A stretch of 38,682 nt of DNA. It comes from Usnea hakonensis (lineage: Eukaryota > Ascomycota > Lecanoromycetes > Lecanorales > Parmeliaceae). The stretch lies in NCBI GenBank assembly GCA_013423325.1, contig BLJB01000514.1, forward strand, positions 1-38,682, read 5' to 3'. The notes under the pieces were generated by a model. It had not been told where the DNA came from. It worked only from the letters and a program-made list of their open reading frames with translations, and did no database searches. Made by a program: the position numbers and the translations under genes. This document shows, in pieces, positions 21,681-30,472 of this stretch (positions are counted from its first letter, which is position 1; each line of letters opens with the position of its first letter).

Positions 21681-22353
21681 TTGCTTCACTTCTTAGCCAC
21701 CGCAACCCACACCTCAGCCGTGTTTTCTATCAGCGAGAAAATCGAGCACCTAATCGGTCGATCTCTAGGCTCGGTTCGTCACCGTGACGCCAAACTTTTC
21801 ACCAAAAACCCAAGCCTTCAGAGATCAAGCAGAGCCCACCATCGTTGTCACCTCGCCAGAATGCGATACGGACCTTCAAAAGTGCCATACGTCAATGGGA
21901 GCAAATCGATTCCCACAAATTCAGTGGCACATGATGAGATCAGACGGAAGAGACAGCCCGGTAGAGCACCTCATTGCCTCATACATGCTCGTTGTCGAAG
22001 ACCCCGATGCGCCTCTACCAGCGCCCGTCTTACACGGGATATACTCCGCCAACCCTCGCGACAAAACAGCACTATCGCCTGAAGACTTTGATCCTGTCGT
22101 AGACGAGGGCAACTTGCTGCGAAGGGGATTTAGATTCGGTCGCAACAGGATGAAGAGTATATGGGGCGGTCTGAATCCCGTGCTTGGTCGTGGCCCGCAT
22201 ACGTATATGGTCCAGGCAGTGGGCTTACGGTCGACGTTGGACGAGGGCACGCTGAGCCCGATGCCAACAAGGGCTGAAATGGAAAGGGCTTTTTGAGGCA
22301 AAGTGGTAGCGTGGGGACTGTGGGTTGGGACGTTCGAGCGCAACTTGACTTGA
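21681..22353 (+). pseudogene. PEBP-like protein (maleidride-cyclase-type family), broken
   Basis: The core reads as a phosphatidylethanolamine-binding-protein fold: the motif VVEDPDAPLPAP, then VLHGIYS, then GRGPHTYMVQAVGL, ending in a PTRAEMERAF helix. The N-terminal block (EHLIGRSLGSVRHRDAKLF) lies in a different frame from the core, and the two meet near 21800-21815 with one extra base. An in-frame TGA at 22294-22296 comes 19 codons before the natural end; the frame continues with GKVVAWGLWVGTFER, the expected family terminus, and stops at 22351-22353. No ATG precedes the N-terminal block in its frame; a GTG at a plausible position may be a mutated start. In maleidride clusters PEBP-like proteins help couple maleic-anhydride monomers. 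Here the gene is probably dead. It ends 87 bp from the convergent CAD-like gene. Confidence 0.75.
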
Positions 22354-22440
22354 ATCGAGAAATTGGAGTTATGATTGGCATTCTTCATCCATAGCCTGTC
22401 CGTATCGTTTATAGAGTGGGACAAATTCCCCAACCAGACA

Positions 22441-23943
22441 CTATTCCAAAATGGACCCGACATCCTTTCCCAATCTACGAAGTAGGTGGTCAAGGCTGCC
22501 CAGCTCTTCGATATTCATCACATCTTTCAAAATCTTTTGTCTCCGCTCTTCGTCTAGCAAAACCGCCATCGAAACCTTCCATTTGTCCTTGATCTCTTCA
22601 TCGTTTAGTCTCGGCTGCACGCCCCTAGGCATCTTGACCACCTCTACCACGTCCGCATGATCTAGGAATTGCACTGTGATCCTTGTTTCAAGGCTGTGAT
22701 CGTATTCGGCTTGGTGTACACATAGTGTCTTCCTAATCAATTCATGAAGAATTTCTCGATTCAACTTGTCAGGCGCAAAGCTTGTCGGCAATACTTCCGA
22801 ATCAACGAGCTGCACGGCAACAGCATAAGCCGCACTCATCTGTGCACCAGTCACTTCCAACATCCTGGTCTCTAATTCCCAACCTCCATGTTTATGTGCC
22901 TCGTCCCCCATCTCAATTTTGATGCTTTTGATATTCCCCAACTTCTGGAACATGGTTTTGTGCTGCCTTTGAAGATTCCTCACGCACTCGACAGGTGCAT
23001 GCAAAGCTGCCATCAACGCATAGGGTTTGACTAGAATATTGTTGATCTCCCATTCTATCCCAAGGCTAGCAAAGACTGATTTGGTATCGATAGGTGAGCT
23101 GGCTTTCGAATCCGGAGAAAAAGTGCCAAAAAAGCCACCGTAGGGGCGCTCGAGCACACGTTCGATGCCCTTATAGTCCGCGCGAGCAAGGAATGCGGCG
23201 AGAAGGCCATTCCGCGCAGCGAAGCCATGTTGCATCCTGTAATATCGTTGAGTATGTATTGTATGCATCAAGAAAATTGGAAGAGCTTACCTCTTCGCCA
23301 TGCTTTCGAACTGCGCTGACATGAGACCGCCCGACTGGGTACATGCATGGCCCAGCGCCCACTCCATACGTCGAGGAGAAAGAGCAAGCAGCTTCGATAC
23401 AGCTACAGCTACAGCAGGACCACCGAATACTGCTCCACTGTGCCAGCCGCGTGAGAGTATCTCGCCCCCACCAAGGCCTAGACCAATCCGAGGCCCGACT
23501 TCGAGTCCGACAATCATGGCCATAAGAAATGAGTCACCCGATGTTGAAGTGCCGTATGATTCATCTGTGTGCTCGACTGCGGCCAAAAGGGCGGGAAGGA
23601 GGAGAGCAGCGCTGTGGAGAGGAGAATGGGGGTGCCAATCGTCAAGTTCAAAGGCTTGAATGAAGGTACTGTTCAAAAGGGCTGCAGCTGGACCACTCAA
23701 CTTTTTCTCCCAGCCAAATATGGAGCAAGAGCCTCGAGGTTCAAGTTCGATGATCGCTTTAGCAGCTTTCTCAGACCATGGGAGGCGAGCTCCCACTATT
23801 CCACATCCGAGGCCGTCGAGGATAAGAAGTTTGGCACGGTGTTGTATGTCCTGGGGCACTTGCGACAATTCGAGATTGATGGCCCAGTCACACAACTCCG
23901 CAGTGAGACCCTTTGGGTCACTCACAGAACTTGGACTTGCCAT
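22441..23943 (-). CDS. Cis-aconitate decarboxylase-like enzyme (MmgE/PrpD family)
   Basis: Two exons, 23943-23291 and 23236-22441, joined over a 54 bp intron (donor gtaagc, acceptor acag), give 482 intact residues, close to the 490 of Aspergillus terreus CadA. The match to CadA is strong in blocks: LTAELCDWA, LILDGLGCGIVGARLPWSEK, ELDDWHPHSPLHSA, GWHSGAVFG and MAKRMQHGFAARNGLL across the splice. Active-site positions known in the cis-aconitate decarboxylase/IRG1 family are kept: Asp and His in the ELDD...PLHS block (residues 101-110), Lys in MAKR, Lys and His in VKPYALMAALH (about 288 and 297). Homologues decarboxylate cis-aconitate to itaconate or, in alkylcitrate clusters such as sporothriolide, the alkylated analogue. 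It is the second PrpD-fold gene in the cluster and its likely partner is the dehydratase at 17.5-19 kb. Substrate is inferred. Confidence 0.87.
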
Positions 23944-24007
23944 GGGTTTTTGTGCTTGCGGATCCTCCGATTACAACATAGAGTAGTATCGAAAAGGTAA
24001 TGCAGTC

Positions 24008-24352
24008 TCACAGCATAGAGCGCTTTGCAAGATATAAGCAACGGAACGAACGGTACCGTTTTCTTTCGGTCCCATATCTTGATGGCGCCCATTTCACAAC
24101 AGGCAGAGGAATCAAGGCTACCTCGGAAGATTGGCCTATGAAAAGAATCCAAAACTCCTTCCCCGTGTGGGTGCATAAATCAATGTAATCAAGCAAAAGG
24201 GCTACCAGGGTCTCGAATTCGCCCCCAAAAATTGATTTCACAGCGGTAATAATACGTCGTGGCGCTTTGCCGGGTTTCAACTCTCTAGGGGTGAAGAAAA
24301 GTTCGGCAGGGGTGAGAGCAGGCATATGCTGAGTATGCAGCGGGGCTTGCAA
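24008..24352 (-). CDS. Small hypothetical protein
   Basis: An open frame of 114 residues with an ATG lies 65 bp upstream of the CAD-like gene on the same strand. It has a hydrophobic stretch (LVALLLDYIDL) and a basic C-terminus but no motif I recognise. It may be an exon of a larger decayed gene or chance coding; I find no homologous-looking continuation on either side. Confidence 0.25.
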   Translation of the reverse strand: MQAPLHTQHMPALTPAELFFTPRELKPGKAPRRIITAVKSIFGGEFETLVALLLDYIDLCTHTGKEFWILFIGQSSEVALIPLPVVKWAPSRYGTERKRYRSFRCLYLAKRSML

Positions 24353-25538
24353 TTCCGTATGGCGTAGTGCAGGCGATCCGCTGGTTTCTGGGATGCATAC
24401 CCCTTGCCATTCTGTATGCGAGCCGCTTGATCGCCGTAAGGCTACCTTCTACTTATGGGTGACTTCCAGTCGGCATTGCATGTTCGCATTGTGTCTCATG
24501 CAAGCCATAGTCATATCCACCTGTCATATTCCACTGTTTCAAAGTGATGCGTGAGCGGTGATCTTCATGATTAGAAGCTGGAAAGACATTGCTGCAAGGA
24601 TTTTGGTAGTGTAGAGAGAGGATCGGCAGAAATGTTGTATTATGACGAGTAAATACGGGAGAACGAATGTCTATTAGCTTAGGGCTAGGGCTAATTCCTC
24701 GGCACTATTCCTATTTAGGAAGTACGATACACGAATAATGAGTGCAAGAAAGCATGAAAAGAAAACATCTACACAGGTGGGTGTAGGCCAGTTATGTAGA
24801 CTCCATAAGAAGACTACCCCTTGCATGACCACGAATAGTAGGCCTGCGCATACATTCCATGGCCGGATCCATGGACCTTTCTCGGTTAGTGGCTCCGCAT
24901 TGACCGCAAGCTAATTACCGAATTATTCAACAAGAAATGCACTAATCATTCAGCTGCTGCACGTAAGCAACTAGAATGGCTACAGCGGCGGAACGACTCG
25001 CCCCAAGTCTAAATCATCCGTGATCAATGACCATAGCCCGGGTTATGCCCATGCACCATGCCGGGCTTTCATGCAGTAATACTCCTTCAGACCGCTCCTA
25101 GGAGCCTTGTCCCATCGCATCACGGGGCAAAATGTTCTGTCGCAGAAGTCAGCGGGGCAACCATAAGCACCCTGATGCATTTGTGGCTACGGCTGCTTTC
25201 GTCTTACCCCACCTCAATTCAACCTTCAGCAGCTCCTTTCTCACGGTCATCTTCAGAGCCAAGGTAGGCGGTCACCTGCGCTCTCGCGGCGCAAGGGTCG
25301 GTCGTCAGGATTCAGTGGACCACTTGGCAGTTGGCACATTGACATGAAAGCCTAGGATCATTATGCGTTGCAAATTTTCTACTCGTATCGAGTGCTTACC
25401 GGGAATCTGTGAGGATTCTTTGACTAGCGACCTAGCAATTCCTCGACCTTCAAGTAGGACCCGGACTCTTTGACGCACTTTTATTAGACGCCCTATAATC
25501 AATCGCTAGAACACTAAGTTGATCTAAACACATCTAAG
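24353..25538. other. No gene recognised
   Basis: Short frames only (25058-25267, 25132-25347, 25305-25502), none with a motif. The sequence is of mixed composition without visible long repeats. It separates the metabolic genes from the next membrane-protein gene. Confidence 0.4.
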
Positions 25539-25647
25539 ATGGATTCGCACGAGCAGACTGCTAGGATCCCTAAAGGTGTCCTTTTGGTCATTAGACTCCA
25601 TCGGCTGTTGCTTGCATCAGATACTTTCAGGCTAACATTTTCGCTAG

Positions 25648-26989
25648 ATCTCCGCCATTACGATCTTCTCTCTTGCTGCCATCTCTACAGTCACCCGTAC
25701 AATTTTAAGAATAAACTTCCAAAAGCACCTGTCCCTCGACGATGGTTTACTGGTGTTCGCGATTCTGCTCGCCTCCGTCTGCCTGGGACTACTGGTCAAT
25801 TTTGTGGACCCCATGTACTTGCTTCAAGCGTCTAACGAGGGCCGTCTCAATCCTGGTCTGTCAGAGATCGAGGTAGCGACATTGAAATGGCATCGACTGA
25901 GCAACATATTCGTTGTCTTCTCCTGGAACATTGAGTTTGCCATCAAATTCAGTTACCTCCTCTTTTTCAAAGTTCTGATTCACCGAATTCATGCAATGGA
26001 AGTATACTGGCGCTGTAAGCAACCTTTCAGAGCCGATATTTCCTCCACTGAACACACGCCTCAACCGCAAGATATTCTTTTGGTATCATATGATCATTCA
26101 ACGCTTCTCAGCAGTCCAAATCTGCCTTCCAACCTCAAAGCTAACCTCAAACACTTACAGATGTCGTTACAGTGACGACAATTACTTGGCTTGGCGGTAC
26201 CGTGGGTGTCCTTGCTTCGTGTCCTTATTATGATGACAGAGCTTGTATAGAAAATTTTACGGTATCATCGAACAATTACTGATAACTCTGCTAGTACAAT
26301 GCGCCAATGATAATACTACGAAGAGCACAGTTTTTTATGCTGTTCTGGCGGGGTTGGACGCAAGCACAGATCTGGCTAGTATAGCGCCTACGAGAGGTAT
26401 CTCGATGACATAAAGCTAAATCCTCCATTTAGTCATGTCCATACCAATCTTTGTTCTCAGAAAAGTCCAGCTCAAGCAGCGCAGGAAGTTCCTACTTGGT
26501 CTCTTCATGTGTCTATCCGTCGTGATGATCGGCGTTGTGATTACTAAATCCGCCGGCATACATGTGCCTGGCCAGCGCACGATTGACATTGTCTGGCAGG
26601 TCTACTGGCAATTCATGGAATGCTGTCTCGCCATAATCATGGCGTGCTTAACAGCTTTTCGTTCCATCTATGTCCAGCACGTACGCAATCAGTCGTCAAG
26701 TAGGAGATCCTGGTATCCTGGCATCAAAGTTCTCTTGACCGCCAAGTCTGCAAGAAAGTCTCCGAACATCGAGCTGCCACCAATTCCCCGAGCAACTTTG
26801 ACAGGTATGAGGACCTTCATCGAGGGAGATCGAAGAGAGAGTCTACATGATTGCAGAAACCTGCAGAACCAAGATGAAGACGAATGGCCACTGCAAGCTT
26901 CGAGCAATGGAAAACGAATCAAGGTTCGTCATGAGTTTTCGTCACATTGGGACCCGGTAATTTCTCAAATCTTAGATCAGACTCAGTGA
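25648..26989 (+). CDS. PTH11/rhodopsin-like integral membrane protein
   Basis: Four recognisable exons: 25648-26014, 26161-26244, 26295-26378 and 26433-26989. The last two introns are 50 and 54 bp; the first is 146 bp. Features of the fungal rhodopsin-domain family are present: TRTILRINF then LSLDDGLLVFAILLAS, helices WLGGTVGVLASCPYY and IMSIPIFVLRKVQL (the latter across a splice), FLLGLFMCLSVVMIG, and a WQFMECCLAIIMACLTAFR helix followed by a long polar tail. It is more divergent from the 10.4 kb gene than the 13.5 kb copy is. The first exon is unresolved: 25648 follows a TAG that fits a splice acceptor, and ATG 25539 is a candidate start, but I could not find a convincing donor in the right phase. 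No nonsense codon is seen in the four exons. Confidence 0.7.
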
Positions 26990-27411
26990 ATGAGCTAATC
27001 CGTATATGCAGGCATCAAGTATAATCGAGGACCACGAGTCTTTCGTATAGCATGGCCTCTAATCGCTCCGGTATCTTAAGAAGTCGGTCTTGTGGCCAGA
27101 CTAAGCAGTCACGCGTGTGAGCTTGAGGAGTCCAGGAACCTATGTATGTACTAGCAACAGGAGAGAAAACAAATTACTAAAACGGTCATCGATGCTCCAT
27201 ATCTACCGTCAATACCACGTGGATTACAGTAGAGCGCCTATCTGTTCTCGCGCGAGTCTGAATACTTGCATGTATAGGAGAATTGAAAATCATTCTGGAC
27301 AATTCTCCATAATTACGCTCTCATAAGAATAAGAGAACTGCTACTTGATTACCATTTTGATTGATACGCACTTCTTTCATCGTCTAGAATGAGCGGTTCA
27401 TTACTACGTGT
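26990..27411. other. Intergenic region, nothing recognised
   Basis: The only frame of any length (27117-27326) has no motif. This is the 3' flank of the membrane-protein gene and of the convergent ZZ-finger fragment. Confidence 0.4.
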
Positions 27412-27740
27412 CTAGTATCCCAACGGAATCGCAAGATTCAACGCCCTCCCATCCGCACTCAAATAGCTCCCATTCCCCATATCAGTATAGTTCGACCCTC
27501 TGTCTCGTTCCGATTTCTCAAACCTGTGACCAACATGCGTCTGATCTGATGAGTTTTTGCATTTGAAACAGTAGTCAAAATTTGGGCAATCCAAACACTT
27601 GTAGCGCACACCATGTATGTCCTATTTATATTAGACGAATAAATTTAGAAGATTATTGAGGTTGAAGCTCACCAAAAAGCAGCCATCGCAATAGCAATCA
27701 TCCTGCCAAATGCCAGGGCTGATCTTACATTCATCACCTA
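27412..27740 (-). pseudogene. ZZ-type zinc-finger fragment
   Basis: Two exons on the minus strand, about 27740-27673 and 27621-27412 (51 bp intron), give a ZZ finger: CYCDGCFL joined to DIHGVRYKCLDCPNFDYC, then FKC and the His pair in THVGH. These Cys/His spacings match ZZ domains found near the ends of fungal ankyrin/NLR proteins, where they bind protein partners. The 5' end runs into unrelated sequence at about 27740, so the piece is truncated. It faces head-to-head the ankyrin piece on the plus strand. Confidence 0.7.
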
Positions 27741-27752
27741 TTTGATTCAACA

Positions 27753-27935
27753 TCTAATCGAGATGGCTGGACCTCTTTGCATTGGGCTGCTAAAAACGGA
27801 TCTGTTAGTACCATAGAGGCCTTAAAGGCTGCAGGTGCCCGTTCGACTATCGAGGCTATCGAAGGCTGGACACCAGACTTGGTTTCCATTTTTCATCACA
27901 ACAGCCCTGCATCAATATCACGTGGAAATGAGAAG
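27753..27935 (+). pseudogene. Ankyrin-repeat fragment, opposite strand to the ZZ piece
   Basis: The plus-strand frame reads DGWTSLHWAAKNGSVSTIE, then ALKAAGARSTIEAIEGWTP, then IFHHN. This is one full ankyrin unit and the start of the next. There is no ATG at a sensible place and the frame loses the pattern after about 27935. Such repeats and ZZ fingers normally occur in one polypeptide, so the opposite orientation here implies a rearrangement. Confidence 0.65.
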
Positions 27936-28239
27936 TCCGAGCTGGCAGCAAAACGATACACCTCGATCTACACCTCAATCTTCGCCACAATTGCCTTATA
28001 TGTATCTATCACCGCAATCAACTCCAACGGCGGCTCCTTCGAGACCGCCAACTAATATCTTGCATTTACACCCTTGATTGGATCCCCAGCTTGCTCCCAT
28101 TCCGCTTCGCTATTGCTTCTTCGGCACTCATGTGGTCATGCGCTGGGTAGCGCTGGGTGTGGCCTCTATATCCACTCTCGTAGTATTGATCAAGCCGAAG
28201 AAATTGACTTCCGCTTGTGTCCTGATCTAGCTATCTGAT

Positions 28240-28562
28240 AGCTCTTCAAAATGTCTACTGTTCTCTGCATTGTTGACCACCATATCGAAACGGTCGGACT
28301 TATCAAGTGCGGTTGTAAAGACTGATTAGCTGTCGCTGAGCTCTGTGATGGCGAGCTTGATGGCGTGGTAGTTCTTTAGGGTAGTGTGTTCGAAGGAGGG
28401 GATCCTTGGTCTGCGCGCTGTGGCAACTGCACTGTCGCCGGTGTCAACTTCTTGCACAAGATGGATGTTATGAAGAAGACGCGCGTGTCCTCGTTTACCG
28501 CCCTTTCCGGTGCAGCTTGACCATAAAATGTCAAACAAAAATTCTTTTCTCCCAGAACTCAT
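28240..28562 (-). pseudogene. Short-chain dehydrogenase (SDR) fragment
   Basis: The minus-strand frame contains KLAITELSDS, a TAA (28326-28328), then SVFTTALDKSDRFDMVVNNA, followed by a stop near 28240. FDMVVNNA matches the NNAG strand of classical SDR oxidoreductases, and the segment before it matches the preceding helix. The TAA sits in frame inside the homology and is one C-to-T change from CAA. No nucleotide-binding TGxxxGxG or YxxxK site is present, so only a central slice remains. Confidence 0.5.
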
Positions 28563-28809
28563 GTCACCAAAGCTTCATGTGGGTCCTAGACGTGTTGGAC
28601 TAATGCAGTCTTCGCGAGGGGCGTTCCTAAGCGGGAGATGGAATATCTGCCTCTTGTAAGCGGATGCTTTTAAACCTCAGCCAATGCTAAGAAAAATACC
28701 ATTAGCGTTGAATACGGGTGGCTGAGCGAGCTAGATGGTAGCCACACGTAAATAAGGTGACATCACCATCGCACTTGCTCCTCTTACTGTCACCGTCGCG
28801 ACTACCTCG

Positions 28810-29041
28810 CTGTCGCCTCCAGTGGAGCGGAGATCGCTCTATAGTAGACCGCCTACATGATTGGTGGCCCGGGCGGAATTTGTATGGGAGATGCAGCGGG
28901 GTCCGCAGGCTACTGGGGGACTATGCTGTCGCCTCTGGCGGAGCGGAGAGGGCCTCCATGTGGGCCATAGAAGACCGCCTATATATTTGTCGCCCCGGGC
29001 GGAGTTTGTATAGGAGATCCAGCGGGGTTCGCATGCTACTA
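28810..29041. repeat. Imperfect tandem duplication, about 116 bp unit
   Basis: Two units start with ctgtcgcct at 28810 and 28926. They share ggagcggag, agaccgcct, cccgggcgga, tttgtat, gggagat or aggagat, and cagcgggg in the same order and spacing. The second unit is somewhat diverged. The array sits at the left end of the TIR element, so it may be the element's subterminal repeat region. Confidence 0.7.
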
Positions 29042-29279
29042 TAGGAGTACAGGGGAGACCTCGCTGTCGCCAAGGGGTTTATTAAGTGGATATCTACTCG
29101 TCGTCGCTATCCACGTCGCGTCTCCTCAGCTTAGCAATATCAAACCCATTATCGGTAAGCTCTTTCAGGGCCTCCTCAACACCCTGTTGACGAATTGGGC
29201 CCGTCATTTGGCGTAGCATAGCTACCCACTGAGCGGAAATCCGCTCCCTCACATCGTCCTCCCAGTCCACAGTACCGGC

Positions 29280-29477
29280 TTATAAATCATAGAATTTCGT
29301 CTTAATCTTATCGAGCACCTCACGAACGTCCAGCATGTACTTACTTGGGCTATCGGGTTCATCGTAGATATCCTTAGTGACGTATTCTTTGGTAGTACTC
29401 TCGTAGATCTCAAAGCCACCCTCTTCGAACATGTAGGCCCACCTCTTCCAATCGGCCTCCGCGAAGGCATTACTCAT
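29280..29477 (-). CDS. Small hypothetical protein inside the TIR element
   Basis: A 65-residue frame from ATG 29477 is rich in acidic and aromatic residues (for example WKRWAYMFEEGGFEIYE and YMLDVREVLDKI). It could be an independent small protein or the last exon of the frame at 29685-30266. The intervening 200 bp also has an open stretch with PPCGMKLKMVKKF in a third frame and GT/AG candidates. No family is recognised. Confidence 0.35.
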   Translation of the reverse strand: MSNAFAEADWKRWAYMFEEGGFEIYESTTKEYVTKDIYDEPDSPSKYMLDVREVLDKIKTKFYDL

Positions 29478-29684
29478 GAGATTAAATTGCCAGAGGTGGG
29501 AGTATGGTAACTGGTATTACCGATAAAACACGCACGTGCAGGATAATTCGCCATTGAGGCTTAGCGGGATCTGGCTGAATTTTTTCACCATTTTCAGCTT
29601 CATACCACAAGGAGGTACATTTCGCAACTGCTTATTCCTTTGCCCATGGGTCTCGCTAACAGTCTCTCCTTTGTATAGACGACA

Positions 29685-30266
29685 CTACCAGTAGGACGAC
29701 TGCGTGCCTTTACCAGTAATCGCGTTGTTGGGCTTGTTACAAACCCACAAATTGTCTACTAAGGGCCAATACGCATGGAACTCTTCTGCGGTCCATAACA
29801 CGGGCGTAGTCAACGCGAACACAGCCTGACGGGTCTCGGGAGTGTGAGGAGGTAATTTCAGTATTGTTGATGCGGCCTCCGAGGACATAACTGGGACCGG
29901 CTTACTCCTCTTACTACCCTTCCGGGAGGCGACAACATCATCATCATCATCCTCGGAGGCCTTTCGCTTTCGTGAGGGAGGGTGGAGGGAGGGAGGTAGG
30001 TGGAGGGAGGAAGAAGGCTTTAGGGACGGTGATCTAGACGCGTCAGAGTATATAGGCCTGCTCCATTGGCCCTCACTATCGTCGTCATCGTCTTCCTCCT
30101 TCCAAGCGACGTCAAGGACCTCGTCTGGATACATAGCCTCCGGGGTACGGTCACGATCGATACCCTCGGGGTTGCTACCATACCACTCCAACTCCTCCTG
30201 AGTATCCTCGAACGCGCCATACTGAGGAGGCTGGCGAACAACAAGCTCTTGAGACGTCATGATCAC
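29685..30266 (-). CDS. Acidic/basic low-complexity hypothetical protein inside the TIR element
   Basis: A 193-residue frame from ATG 30266. It begins with a mixed segment (EELEWYGSNPEG), then an acidic run (KEEDDDDDSEG), Ser/Pro-rich sequence, a likely nuclear-localisation stretch (SRKRKASEDDDDDVV followed by RKGSKRSK), and a more globular C-terminal part (FHAYWPLVDNLWVCNKPNN). It begins 50 bp inside the right inverted repeat, as an element-encoded gene would. No DDE or other transposase signature is visible. Function is unknown. Confidence 0.45.
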   Translation of the reverse strand: MIMTSQELVVRQPPQYGAFEDTQEELEWYGSNPEGIDRDRTPEAMYPDEVLDVAWKEEDDDDDSEGQWSRPIYSDASRSPSLKPSSSLHLPPSLHPPSRKRKASEDDDDDVVASRKGSKRSKPVPVMSSEAASTILKLPPHTPETRQAVFALTTPVLWTAEEFHAYWPLVDNLWVCNKPNNAITGKGTQSSYW

Positions 30267-30472
30267 GAGACAGCGCGTTTTTTCAGCACGAAGTATAAGT
30301 GTAGGGGGTGGAATCGGCGACAGCGAGGTATGGAGAAGGAGGCAGGGAGGAGGCAGGCGCGTTCCGCAATTAGTATGTGAATCCCTTACTAATCATGGTA
30401 TGTGGCTGCACCCCCTCCGGTATTATACACTAGCGTTGGCTGAGGTTTAAAAGCATCCTTGTAAGCTTAGCC

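Larger units (their letters stand above)
28805..30328. mobile_element. TIR-bounded element, probably a non-autonomous or decayed DNA transposon
   Basis: Bases 28805-28817 (cctcgctgtcgcc) and 30316-30328 (its exact reverse complement) form 13 bp inverted ends, flanked on both sides by TA (28803-28804 and 30329-30330), as expected of a Tc1/mariner-style insertion. The motif is repeated in direct orientation at 29059-29071, and shortened at 28926, so an alternative left end at 29058 gives 14 bp inverted repeats without TA. Two minus-strand frames lie inside (29280-29477 and 29685-30266); neither is a recognisable transposase. The same 13-mer at 361-373 shows the family is dispersed in this genome. 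Confidence 0.55.

Noticed and set aside
23660..24000. Long plus-strand frames across the CAD gene
   Set aside because: They are antisense shadows of the well-conserved first exon of the decarboxylase.
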